Shown in pieces: positions 1-7,286 of a DNA stretch of 28,704 bases. The position numbers and the translations under genes were made by a program. The DNA is from M55B132 sp964508895 (GTDB taxonomy: Bacteria; Bacteroidota; Bacteroidia; Bacteroidales; B18-G4). Numbering within the stretch: the first letter of the stretch is position 1; each line of letters starts with the position of its first letter. The stretch spans positions 1 through 28,704 of the forward strand of contig CAZDWF010000036.1 in the NCBI GenBank assembly GCA_964508895.1, written 5' to 3'. The notes under the pieces are model-generated. The model was not told the DNA's origin. It saw nothing but the letters and a program-made list of their open reading frames with translations, and ran no database searches.

Positions 1-223
1 AGAATAAGAATAGATGAGAATAATGAGTGAAGTAAAGATTATTTTTGTAATTTTCATTTTCAATGTGATTTTAATCGTGGATGATATTCGTTAGAATATA
101 ATTCTATTGCATGAAAATCTGCAGGAAAAGCTTTTGCTGAAATATGAAGTCAACTTTTCAAGGTAAAGTTAATAATTATAGCTGATCTTATCAAGGATTG
201 ACTCCAACAATGTTTGAATAAAT
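1..223. other. Gene-free left edge upstream of rmuC
   Basis: No convincing gene is visible. A 23-codon hydrophobic reading frame at 23-94 (+) has no supporting signal and is probably chance. The stretch is AT-rich and presumably holds the promoter of rmuC, but I could not find a clean TTG/TAnnTTTG pair in it. Confidence 0.5.
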
Positions 224-1555
224 ATGGAATTACAAACACTTATATTTTTAATTATTGGTCTTATTACGGGATTTGTAATAGCTTATTCTCTATTCAGGAT
301 ACTTGCACTTAAGAGAAAGAATGTGGATCAGGGATTGCTTAATGAATTGAATGTGGGAAAAAGTGTTCTGGAAGATAGAATCAGGCATTATGAGCAGGAA
401 AATCAGGAAAGAAACGATGAGTTTGTGAAGGAAAGAGGAAGAAATACCATCCTGGAAAAACAAATAAGCGCAATGGATTCTGACACAAAAAACCTGAAAG
501 AAAAGCTTGATTTACAGCGTAAAGAAATGCTGGAGCTTAATGAAAAGTTCAAGATAGAGTTTGAAAATATTGCAACAAAGATACTTAAACAGAATACAAT
601 TGATTTCTCAAGTGAGAATCAAAAAACCATTGGCCAACTTGTAAATCCTCTCAAAGAAAGAATTGAGAAATTTGAAGAAACTATCTCTAAAAACTACAAA
701 GAAGGATTAAAAGATCAAACAGATCTTAAAGCTGAGATAAAAATCCTGTATGAGCTTAACAGGAAGATCAGTGAAGATGCCAGTAAGCTTACAAATGCTT
801 TAAAATCGGATTCAAAGAAACAAGGAGAATGGGGAGAACTCATCCTGGAAAAGGTTTTAGAAAGGTCAGGATTGGTAAAGGGACAGGAATATTTAATTCA
901 GTATACTGACAGGACAGAGGATGGTGCCTTGATACGCCCTGATGTAATCGTTAATTTGCCTGAAGGGAAACATGTTATAATTGATTCGAAGGTATCTTTG
1001 GTTGCATACAATGAATTTGTAAATGAAGATGACATTAACAGTAAAGACAAATACCTGAAAATGCATGTTGATTCAATCAAGGAGCATGTGAGATCATTGA
1101 GTGAGAAAAACTATCCGGGTGCCAGAAAACTTGATGCACCGGATTTTGTCTTAATGTTTATGCCAATCGAATCTGCCTTTAGCGCGGCCATTCAAAATGA
1201 TCCACAACTGTTTAACCTTGCATGGGATAAGAAAATAGTTATTGTAAGTCCTACTACACTACTTGCCACTCTGAAAACCATTGAGGCTATATGGAAACAT
1301 GAAAAGCAAACACAGAATGCTATTGAGATAGCCAGGCTTGGTGGTGGGCTTTATGATAAATTTGACTCCTTTATTCGTGACCTGGAAAGGATTGGAAATC
1401 AGATTTCAATTGCTCGTTCTACGTATGAAGATGCATTTAAAAAGTTGAAAACCGGACGTGGCAGTATTATTTCCAGGATTAAAAAACTACAGGAGCTTGG
1501 AGCAAAAACAAGTAAAGAGCTACCTGAACATTTGCAGGGAGAGGAAGATAATTAA
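224..1555 (+). CDS. rmuC: DNA recombination protein RmuC
   Basis: RmuC-family protein of 443 residues, within the usual 400-500. An N-terminal membrane segment (about residues 5-25) is followed by a charged, coiled-coil stretch (about 36-115) and then the conserved RmuC domain (about 130-430). The domain contains the family-typical stretches KKQGEWGELILEKVLERSGL, PDVIVNLPEGKHVIIDSKVS and LMFMPIESAF, then IVSPTTLLATLKTI. RmuC proteins are PD-(D/E)XK-nuclease-like and limit inversions and rearrangements at short inverted repeats; the mechanism is not well defined. The conserved D-S-K in the middle of the domain fits the nuclease-like core. The start is ATG at 224 with no competitor that keeps the membrane segment. 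The GWxTD lipoprotein follows within about 100 bases and probably shares the transcript. Confidence 0.93.
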   Translation: MELQTLIFLIIGLITGFVIAYSLFRILALKRKNVDQGLLNELNVGKSVLEDRIRHYEQENQERNDEFVKERGRNTILEKQISAMDSDTKNLKEKLDLQRKEMLELNEKFKIEFENIATKILKQNTIDFSSENQKTIGQLVNPLKERIEKFEETISKNYKEGLKDQTDLKAEIKILYELNRKISEDASKLTNALKSDSKKQGEWGELILEKVLERSGLVKGQEYLIQYTDRTEDGALIRPDVIVNLPEGKHVIIDSKVSLVAYNEFVNEDDINSKDKYLKMHVDSIKEHVRSLSEKNYPGARKLDAPDFVLMFMPIESAFSAAIQNDPQLFNLAWDKKIVIVSPTTLLATLKTIEAIWKHEKQTQNAIEIARLGGGLYDKFDSFIRDLERIGNQISIARSTYEDAFKKLKTGRGSIISRIKKLQELGAKTSKELPEHLQGEEDN

Positions 1556-1651
1556 TAATTAATAATGGATTTGGGATTTATGATGTTGAGAAGTAAGATA
1601 ATGTCTGCTGACTTGAAGCGAACAACTACCATCCTGTATCAGGCCTTCGCA

Positions 1652-2905
1652 ATGCTTCGGCTTGCAAAGCTTACGATTTGTGCCTTGTATCTTGCATCTT
1701 GCGTCTTGTTTCTTTCATCCTGCAAATCCCCTCAAAAGTTAAGTGTTTTTAATATGTCCTCTAAATATAACTTCACTTACTTTACTGAGCTTCCAGCGAT
1801 CCTGTATAATGAAAATGATAGTATTACAAAAGTATTCCTTAGAATAAATACAGAGGATCTTTTATACGAATCAGATGAAGATTATGGTGTTTTAAAAGCC
1901 AGGTATTCTATACATTATGATCTCTTCTCTTCATATACTGATAACAAAATAATTGACAGTAGTACATTTTATTTTGTTGATTCACTTGGAGTTACAGGAT
2001 TGATATTTAAGCATGATTTTGATATTAAAGCAATGGAAGGCCAGAATTATATTGTCAGATTAAATCTTAAAGATTTGAATAGCGGTGAAGTTGTAACAGA
2101 CTATTTAAAGCTTTCCAAGAAAGTAAAAAACACAAGAAATGATTTTCTTGTTTTAGAAAAAAGCGGCAATTTCCTGGATTATGCCTATGTTAATTCAAAT
2201 GAAGAATTTTTTATCAGGAATGAGAATAATCCTGATGTTATGATAATCAGATATTATAACAGAGCTTTTCCGGTGGCATTGCCACCATTCGTTAATGATG
2301 AGATAGAAATGTTTGATTATAATGCTGATAGTATTTTTATTGTGAATGTATCAAATGGTATTGCTCATTTATCATTTCCTGAATTTGGTTTTTATCATAT
2401 ACAAACAGATACACTTAAACGGGATGGAATAAGTCTTTTTAATTTTTATTCAGGATTTCCTAAGCTTATGAATTCCTTACAGTTAATGGAACCTTTGCGT
2501 TATATTAGCAGTAAGGATGAGTATGATAATTTGAGAAGTCAGGCAGACCCTAAGCTTGCTGTTGATCAGTTCTGGCTGGAGAATGCAGGCAATCCGATGC
2601 GAGCCCGAAATATGATCAAGAAATTTTACAACAGGGTAGTGGATGCAAATATATTTTTCTCTTCCTACCATGAGGGATGGAAGACTGACAGGGGACTGGT
2701 TTATATCGTGTTTGGGCCTCCACAACTTGTTTATTGTAATGATGAGTCTGAAGAATGGATATATGGAGAGGAAGGGCATAGTAATTCAATAAGATTCCAG
2801 TTTTATAATGTGGAGAATCCATTTACTGATAACGATTATTCATTGCTGAAATCTTCTGCTTTTAAAGAAAAATGGTATGAGGCTGTGAATATGTGGAGAC
2901 GATAA
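1652..2905 (+). CDS. GWxTD domain-containing lipoprotein
   Basis: Predicted lipoprotein of 418 residues. The motif G-W-K-T-D at about residues 342-346, in the context SSYHEGWKTDRGLVYIVFGP, identifies the GWxTD domain, found mainly in Bacteroidota and Acidobacteriota and of unknown function. I chose ATG 1652 because it gives a compact type II signal peptide (MLRLAKLTIC onwards) ending in a lipobox L-S-S-C with the lipidated Cys at residue 24. In-frame ATGs upstream (1565, 1580, 1583, 1601) would place the lipobox about 40-53 residues in, too far for a normal signal. The middle (about 30-250) is rich in beta-type sequence and not assigned to a family. The signal peptide is encoded by a degenerate 7-base tandem repeat. 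It lies between rmuC and rlmB on the same strand. The family call is firm; function is unknown. Confidence 0.85.
   Translation: MLRLAKLTICALYLASCVLFLSSCKSPQKLSVFNMSSKYNFTYFTELPAILYNENDSITKVFLRINTEDLLYESDEDYGVLKARYSIHYDLFSSYTDNKIIDSSTFYFVDSLGVTGLIFKHDFDIKAMEGQNYIVRLNLKDLNSGEVVTDYLKLSKKVKNTRNDFLVLEKSGNFLDYAYVNSNEEFFIRNENNPDVMIIRYYNRAFPVALPPFVNDEIEMFDYNADSIFIVNVSNGIAHLSFPEFGFYHIQTDTLKRDGISLFNFYSGFPKLMNSLQLMEPLRYISSKDEYDNLRSQADPKLAVDQFWLENAGNPMRARNMIKKFYNRVVDANIFFSSYHEGWKTDRGLVYIVFGPPQLVYCNDESEEWIYGEEGHSNSIRFQFYNVENPFTDNDYSLLKSSAFKEKWYEAVNMWRR
1685..1719 (+). repeat. Degenerate heptanucleotide tandem repeat inside the lipoprotein signal-peptide codons
   Basis: Five consecutive 7-base units fit TTGYRTC with a few changes: TTGTATC, TTGCATC, TTGCGTC, TTGTTTC and TTTCATC. 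Because 7 is not a multiple of 3, the units are read in successive frames and give a hydrophobic run (L-Y-L-A-S-C-V-L-F-L-S-S). A gain or loss of one unit would shift the frame of the lipoprotein before its lipobox. Confidence 0.75.
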
Positions 2906-2911
2906 AAGAAA

Positions 2912-2997
2912 GACCGGGCTTTGAATATATGGGAATAAAAAAATCCAGGGAAAAGTAAGCATCAACTATCAGGATAGGTTATTATCAAAGCCCAGTC
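2912..2997. repeat. Inverted repeat between the GWxTD gene and rlmB
   Basis: The arm GACCGGGCTTTGA (2912-2924) is matched by TCAAAGCCCAGTC (2985-2997), which is its reverse complement at 12 of 13 positions. The arms are 60 bases apart. No T-run follows on the plus strand, so this is not a standard intrinsic terminator. It may be a long-range hairpin in the rmuC-GWxTD-rlmB transcript or a relic of a small repeat. Confidence 0.5.
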
Positions 2998-3075
2998 AAT
3001 ACTTTTATAATAGACATAAATGGATGTCATTTGGTTGCATGAGATGAAACTTTTTAATTTTTAATAACAAATTCA

Positions 3076-3813
3076 TTGAAAAAACAAAACTTCCTATTCG
3101 GTCTCCGGCCTATAATTGAAGCTTTAAAGGACGGTAAAAGCTTTGAAAAGGTTTTTATTAAACAAGGCATTCAGGGTGATTTAGCAGCAGAACTGCGGAA
3201 TATTATGATAAAGGACAAAATCCATTTTCAATACGTGCCTTTAGAGAAGCTTAATAAGATCACACGGAAAAATCATCAGGGTGCAATTGGTTTTACTTCA
3301 TTAATTGATTATTTCAGGCTTGAAGATATCCTTCCAATGATATTTGAAGAGGGCAGGGATCCGTTGATTCTGGTTCTGGACAGGATCACTGATGTACGTA
3401 ACTTTGGTGCCATTGCACGCACTGCCGATTGTGCTGGAGTTGATGCATTGATAATTCCTATAAGGGGTGCTGCCTTAATCAATGAGGATGCTATGAAGAC
3501 ATCAGCTGGAGCTCTCAATCATATGAAAGTGTGCAAAGTGGATAACCTTAAAAAAACGATAAAGTTCTTAAAAGAAAGCGGATTAACTCTGTATGGAGCC
3601 ACTGAAAAAGCAAATAAGGATTATTACAGTGTTGATTATTCAGGACCCACAGCGATTGTTATGGGATCAGAGGAAGATGGGATCTCAAATGATATCCTTA
3701 AAGAAGTTCATGAACTCATTAAAATTCCTTTGTATGGAAACATTGAATCCCTAAATGTTTCCGTTGCTACTGGTATTGTATTGTTTGAATGTTTAAAACA
3801 AAAGAAAAGTTGA
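3076..3813 (+). CDS. rlmB: 23S rRNA (guanosine-2'-O-)-methyltransferase RlmB, SpoU/TrmH family
   Basis: SPOUT-class methyltransferase of 245 residues that 2'-O-methylates a guanosine in the 23S rRNA peptidyl-transferase region (G2251 in E. coli numbering) using S-adenosylmethionine. The N-terminal SpoU substrate-binding domain (about 5-78) begins with FGLRPIIEAL. The three catalytic-domain motifs are present: DRITDVRNFGAIARTAD (about 102-118, with Asn109 and Arg115), VMGSEEDGIS (195-204) and IPLYGNIESLNVSVATGI (217-234). The start is TTG at 3076: an in-frame TAA lies at 3055 and no ATG falls between, so the alternative would cut into the domain. The gene ends 4 bases before the stop of the convergent antiporter gene. 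Other TrmH/SpoU paralogues look similar, but the full-length N-terminal domain favours RlmB. Confidence 0.9.
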   Translation: MKKQNFLFGLRPIIEALKDGKSFEKVFIKQGIQGDLAAELRNIMIKDKIHFQYVPLEKLNKITRKNHQGAIGFTSLIDYFRLEDILPMIFEEGRDPLILVLDRITDVRNFGAIARTADCAGVDALIIPIRGAALINEDAMKTSAGALNHMKVCKVDNLKKTIKFLKESGLTLYGATEKANKDYYSVDYSGPTAIVMGSEEDGISNDILKEVHELIKIPLYGNIESLNVSVATGIVLFECLKQKKS

Positions 3814-3817
3814 TCCA

Positions 3818-5815
3818 TTAACATTTTTTCCCGGATTCACGTGCCCTGAATAGATCATAATAAGGAATAAGCCTGGAAGACTCAGCCAGAAAAAACAAAA
3901 TATCATTTTCCTCTATAGTGAATTCTTTTCCGGGGTTATGAATTATTTCATGAGACCTGGAGATAGCAATAAGTTTTGGGTCTGACTTCTTATAAAAATC
4001 AAAGCTGCCTATCTTTTCTCCAACAGCTATCGAATCCATGCATACGTGTATTGTTGTGATTTCAATTCCAGGTGCTTTAATAGCTAAAGGACTGCTTCCA
4101 TTTGTTGCAAAAGATAAACTCCTGAACATTTCGTAATTATCAGAGCGCAGGCCATCAATCAATTTTTCGATCTCGTCGTGGGGTACGAGGTATTTTATTA
4201 ATACTCGTGAGAAGATTTCAACAGAGGTCTCGAAATCTTCCGGGATCACCTCATCAGCACCAAGCTCATAAAGATATTTCAGATCGCCAGTAAACCTTGT
4301 TCTTACAATAATATGTACATGTGGATTTAGTTTCCGGGCTGTAGCAACTATCCTTTTAGTGTCTGTAGAGATTGCAATTGTAATAACCAGTATTAATGCC
4401 TCATCAATATTAGCCTGATGAAGGATCTCTGCCTGGGTAGCATCTCCAAACAAAATGATATCTCCTTTATTAAGCTCTTTTCTGTAAGTGTCAGGGTTCA
4501 TTTCAATGATAATGTGAGGGATGTTAGCATACATTGATGCTTTGGCAACATTTCTTCCGGTTAACCCATAGCCAATAATGATTGTGTGATCTTTAATTTT
4601 ACCAATAGTGCTTATCGGTTTAGGGGTGATGCCATTCTTGACGAAAGAAGGAAGTGGGAGCCTAAGTGCAATAACAGACATTTTGGATGCCATATTTATT
4701 ACAAGTGGTGTAGCTGCCATGCTCATTATAGAAACTGCAAGAAATAACTGATAATTATCATTTGAAAGTAAACCTTCTGAAATTCCAATCTTGGATAGAA
4801 TAAATGAGAATTCACCAACCTGGCTTAATGTGAAGCCAACGATCAAACAGGTTCTCAACGGGTAACCAAGAAAAAAGGTAGTAAGTCCGGCAAGGAATGT
4901 TTTTACTGATAAAACCAGTATTGTAAAAAGCAATATCATTATTGGATTAGCCAGGAAGAACGAAATATCCATTAACATTCCGATAGAGACAAAGAAAAAG
5001 CTGGTAAAAACATCCAGGAATGGAATAATATTTCCCATTGCATGTTGGCTGTATTTTGATTCACTGATCATTAATCCGGCAAGAAAAGCTCCAAGTGCAA
5101 GTGATAATCCTGAAGAATAAGTTAGGAACGCAACTGCAAAAGCAATAACGATAATACTTAGCAAGAACAACTCTCTGCTTTTGGTTAGTGTTACCTGATA
5201 TAATATTTTAGGAACCAACCATCTTGAACCAATTATAACCAGTGCAATTATGCTTATGAATTTCACCAGGATTATCCATACAGAATCTCCCTGAGAACTA
5301 TTGCCTGCAAGGATAGGAGTGAGGAGTATCATCGGGACGATGATTATATCCTGGAAAATAAGAATAGCAAGGGATGTTCTTCCATGAGGGGTATATATTT
5401 CACCCTTTTCCTGTATTAATTTTAAAACAATTGCAGTAGAACTTAATGCAATCAGGAATCCGATAAATACAGATTCATTTAGCGGGTTGCCCTGATAATA
5501 TGCAATTAAGCCAATGGCTCCAATAGTTAAAAGAACCTGAAATGGACCACCAATGAGAATTGTTTTTCTTATCCTGAATAGGTTGTCCATAGAAAATTCA
5601 ATACCGATTGTGAAAAGTAAAAGGACAACACCTATTTCAGCGAGGATTTCAACATCATGTATGTTTTCTATCAAATGGAATCCATAAGGTCCGATTAATA
5701 CTCCGGTAATAAGAAACCCAATTATTGATGGAATCTTAAATTTGGTAAATAAAAAAATTACCACAACACTAATTCCAAAGATGATTACTATATCCTGAAG
5801 GAGATCAAATTCCAT
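3818..5815 (-). CDS. Monovalent cation:proton antiporter, CPA2 family (KefB/KefC-like) with TrkA-N and TrkA-C domains
   Basis: Inner-membrane transporter of 665 residues. The first about 385 residues form a CPA2 Na+/H+-exchanger-type domain of 12 or 13 membrane helices. It contains ALSSTAIVLKLIQEKGE (about 123-139) and IFQDIIIVP (153-161), where Gln155-Asp156 match the ion-binding Q-D pair of KefC-type proteins. A Rossmann TrkA-N (RCK) domain follows, with nucleotide-binding G-Y-G-L-T-G at 415-420, running to about 530. A TrkA-C domain (about 580-660) ends the protein. It probably exchanges K+ or Na+ for protons under gating by NAD(H) or another ligand; the actual ion cannot be told from sequence. 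It lies downstream of rplS on the same strand but is separated from it by a strong terminator, so it likely has its own promoter. Confidence 0.9.
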   Translation of the reverse strand: MEFDLLQDIVIIFGISVVVIFLFTKFKIPSIIGFLITGVLIGPYGFHLIENIHDVEILAEIGVVLLLFTIGIEFSMDNLFRIRKTILIGGPFQVLLTIGAIGLIAYYQGNPLNESVFIGFLIALSSTAIVLKLIQEKGEIYTPHGRTSLAILIFQDIIIVPMILLTPILAGNSSQGDSVWIILVKFISIIALVIIGSRWLVPKILYQVTLTKSRELFLLSIIVIAFAVAFLTYSSGLSLALGAFLAGLMISESKYSQHAMGNIIPFLDVFTSFFFVSIGMLMDISFFLANPIMILLFTILVLSVKTFLAGLTTFFLGYPLRTCLIVGFTLSQVGEFSFILSKIGISEGLLSNDNYQLFLAVSIMSMAATPLVINMASKMSVIALRLPLPSFVKNGITPKPISTIGKIKDHTIIIGYGLTGRNVAKASMYANIPHIIIEMNPDTYRKELNKGDIILFGDATQAEILHQANIDEALILVITIAISTDTKRIVATARKLNPHVHIIVRTRFTGDLKYLYELGADEVIPEDFETSVEIFSRVLIKYLVPHDEIEKLIDGLRSDNYEMFRSLSFATNGSSPLAIKAPGIEITTIHVCMDSIAVGEKIGSFDFYKKSDPKLIAISRSHEIIHNPGKEFTIEENDILFFLAESSRLIPYYDLFRARESGKKC

Positions 5816-5862
5816 TTATTTTTGATTATTTTGAAATATTTAACAAAATAGTAAAAAAATGT

Positions 5863-5898
5863 CAAAAAAAAACTCCGGATTTTTATCCGGAGTTTTTT
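5863..5898 (-). terminator. Intrinsic terminator after rplS
   Basis: Perfect 10-base stem: AACTCCGGAT (5871-5880) pairs with ATCCGGAGTT (5885-5894) around a TTTT loop. On the minus strand it is followed by a run of eight Ts (bases 5863-5870 are all A on the plus strand). It lies 17 bases past the rplS stop codon and ends the trmD-rplS transcript before the antiporter gene. T-runs flank both sides, so it could also work in the other direction. Confidence 0.9.
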
Positions 5899-5914
5899 GA
5901 TAGATGTATATTGG

Positions 5915-6268
5915 TTACATTCTTCTTTCTTTGATTTTTGCTTTCTTACCTGTTAATTCACGGAAGTAGAATATTCTTGCTCTGCGTGTAACACCCCTTT
6001 TGTTTATCTTAATATCTTCAATAAAAGGGGATGAGATTGTGAAAATTCTTTCCACTCCGGTACCACTAGACATTTTCCTTACTGTGAAGGTTTCTGTTGG
6101 TCCACTTCCTTTTCTCTGGATCACAACTCCAGTGAACTTCTGCATACGTTCTTTTTCGCCTTCTTTGATCTTATAATCTACGGTAATAGTATCTCCAGCT
6201 TTAAAGTCAGGTAATTTTTTAACTTCTATACTGTCCTCAACTAACTTGATAAATTCATTCTTGCCCAT
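5915..6268 (-). CDS. rplS: 50S ribosomal protein L19
   Basis: L19 of 117 residues, the normal length. It sits near the 30S-50S interface of the large subunit. Recognisable blocks are KLPDFKAGDTITVDYKIKEG near the N-terminus, RMQKFTGVVIQRKGSGPTET in the middle, FTVRKMSSGTGVERIFTISS, and the basic C-terminal part ending KKAKIKERRM. The start is ATG at 6268. It lies 85 bases downstream of trmD on the same strand, the conserved trmD-rplS order of bacteria, and is followed directly by an intrinsic terminator. The rpsP and rimM genes that often precede trmD are not in this window. Confidence 0.98.
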   Translation of the reverse strand: MGKNEFIKLVEDSIEVKKLPDFKAGDTITVDYKIKEGEKERMQKFTGVVIQRKGSGPTETFTVRKMSSGTGVERIFTISSPFIEDIKINKRGVTRRARIFYFRELTGKKAKIKERRM

Positions 6269-6353
6269 TATTCCTTGGTTTTTAAAGGATTTTGTAAAAC
6301 GGCTGCAAATATACGTGAATATTTTTATTTATTAAAACAAAATGAAGAAAATA

Positions 6354-7046
6354 TTATTCATATTCTTTTTCATTTTCCATAAGGCCAGGTCTTCTCTTTT
6401 TTGTACGCTCCACAGATTGTTCATATCTCCAGTTTTCAATCATTTTTTCATTGCCTGATAACAGTAGGTCAGGGACATTAAGCCCTCTGTATTTCCGCGG
6501 GCGTGTATACACAGGAGGGGATAGGATGTTGTTTTGAAAAGAATCGGATAAAGCAGAGCTTTCATTGCCCAGCACTCCAGGAATTAATCTGATGATACTA
6601 TCTGTTAAAATAGCTGCAGCCAATTCTCCTCCTGACAAAACATAATTTCCAATAGATATTTCACGGCTGATAAAAAGTTCTCTGGCCCTTTCATCAATTC
6701 CCTTGTAATGTCCGCAAAGAAGAATCAGGTTTTTCTTCATTGACAATATATTTGAAGTTTTCTGATCAAGAAGCTCTCCATCAGGAGACAGATAAATAAC
6801 CTCATCGTATTCCCTTTCGCTTTTAAGCGTTTCTATGCATTTTGCAATAGGTTCAACCATCATTACCATTCCTGCTCCACCACCAAACTGATAATCATCA
6901 ACGCTTTTATGCTTGTTTTCAGCATAATCTCTGAGGTTATGGATATTGATCTTAGCAAGATCTTTTTCAATAGCTCTTTTAATTATTGAATGAGAAAAAG
7001 GACCTTCAAACATTTCTGGGAATATAGTGATGATATCGATGTGCAT
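6354..7046 (-). CDS. trmD: tRNA (guanine-N1-)-methyltransferase TrmD
   Basis: Trefoil-knot SPOUT enzyme of 230 residues that methylates N1 of G37 in tRNAs reading codons for Leu, Pro and Arg, which prevents +1 frameshifting. Family motifs: HIDIITIFPEMF at the N-terminus, DDYQFGGGAGMVMMVEPI (about 50-67), LCGHYKGIDERARE (about 110-123), SIGNYVLSGGELAA (about 131-144), and YTRPRKYRGLNVPDLLLSGN in the C-terminal tRNA-binding part. Asp168 in A-L-S-D-S-F matches the catalytic Asp of the Haemophilus enzyme. The start ATG at 7046 is 25 bases past a terminator-like hairpin in the leader, and a near-consensus promoter lies further upstream, so expression may be attenuated. It is co-transcribed with rplS. 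Confidence 0.97.
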   Translation of the reverse strand: MHIDIITIFPEMFEGPFSHSIIKRAIEKDLAKINIHNLRDYAENKHKSVDDYQFGGGAGMVMMVEPIAKCIETLKSEREYDEVIYLSPDGELLDQKTSNILSMKKNLILLCGHYKGIDERARELFISREISIGNYVLSGGELAAAILTDSIIRLIPGVLGNESSALSDSFQNNILSPPVYTRPRKYRGLNVPDLLLSGNEKMIENWRYEQSVERTKKRRPGLMENEKEYE

Positions 7047-7071
7047 AATTAGTATTTATGCAAAAATAAAC

Positions 7072-7111
7072 AAAAAAGGTCGTGTAACTCTTAAGGAGGG
7101 AAAACACGACC
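7072..7111 (-). terminator. Terminator-like hairpin in the trmD leader (possible attenuator)
   Basis: On the minus strand GGTCGTGT (7111-7104) pairs with ACACGACC (7085-7078), an 8-base perfect stem around an 18-base loop, followed at once by TTTTTT (7077-7072). This is an intrinsic-terminator layout placed 25 bases before the trmD ATG and about 30 bases downstream of the predicted start of transcription. It has no T-run on the plus strand. It may attenuate trmD-rplS or end a roughly 70-base separate RNA. Confidence 0.65.
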
Positions 7112-7148
7112 TAAAACCAAATCTTATAACTTAATCAAAAAGCCGAGT

Positions 7149-7179
7149 CAAATATATGATTATTATTAACGAATGTCAA
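7149..7179 (-). promoter_or_regulatory. Predicted primary-sigma promoter of trmD-rplS
   Basis: On the minus strand TTG (7179-7177, within TTGACA) is followed by 20 bases and then TATATTTG (7156-7149). This fits the Bacteroidota consensus TTG-N19-21-TAnnTTTG exactly. Transcription should begin near 7142, giving a leader of about 95 bases that includes the terminator-like hairpin. Confidence 0.75.
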
Positions 7180-7286
7180 GAAAAATCTAACGCTTTTTCA
7201 ATATATATGATGAAAATGTTAATTTTGTTGACTTATAAGAACATTTTAAAAGGGAAAACGTTTAAATAAATACTAACATAAAGAAT

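Noticed and set aside
23..94. Small hydrophobic reading frame of 23 codons on the plus strand upstream of rmuC
   Set aside because: No promoter, no conserved feature and AT-driven composition; lengths like this arise by chance.
7201..7286. Promoter for the S8 protease
   Set aside because: TTG triplets occur at 7225-7230 but no TAnnTTTG lies at the right distance, so I could not support a call.
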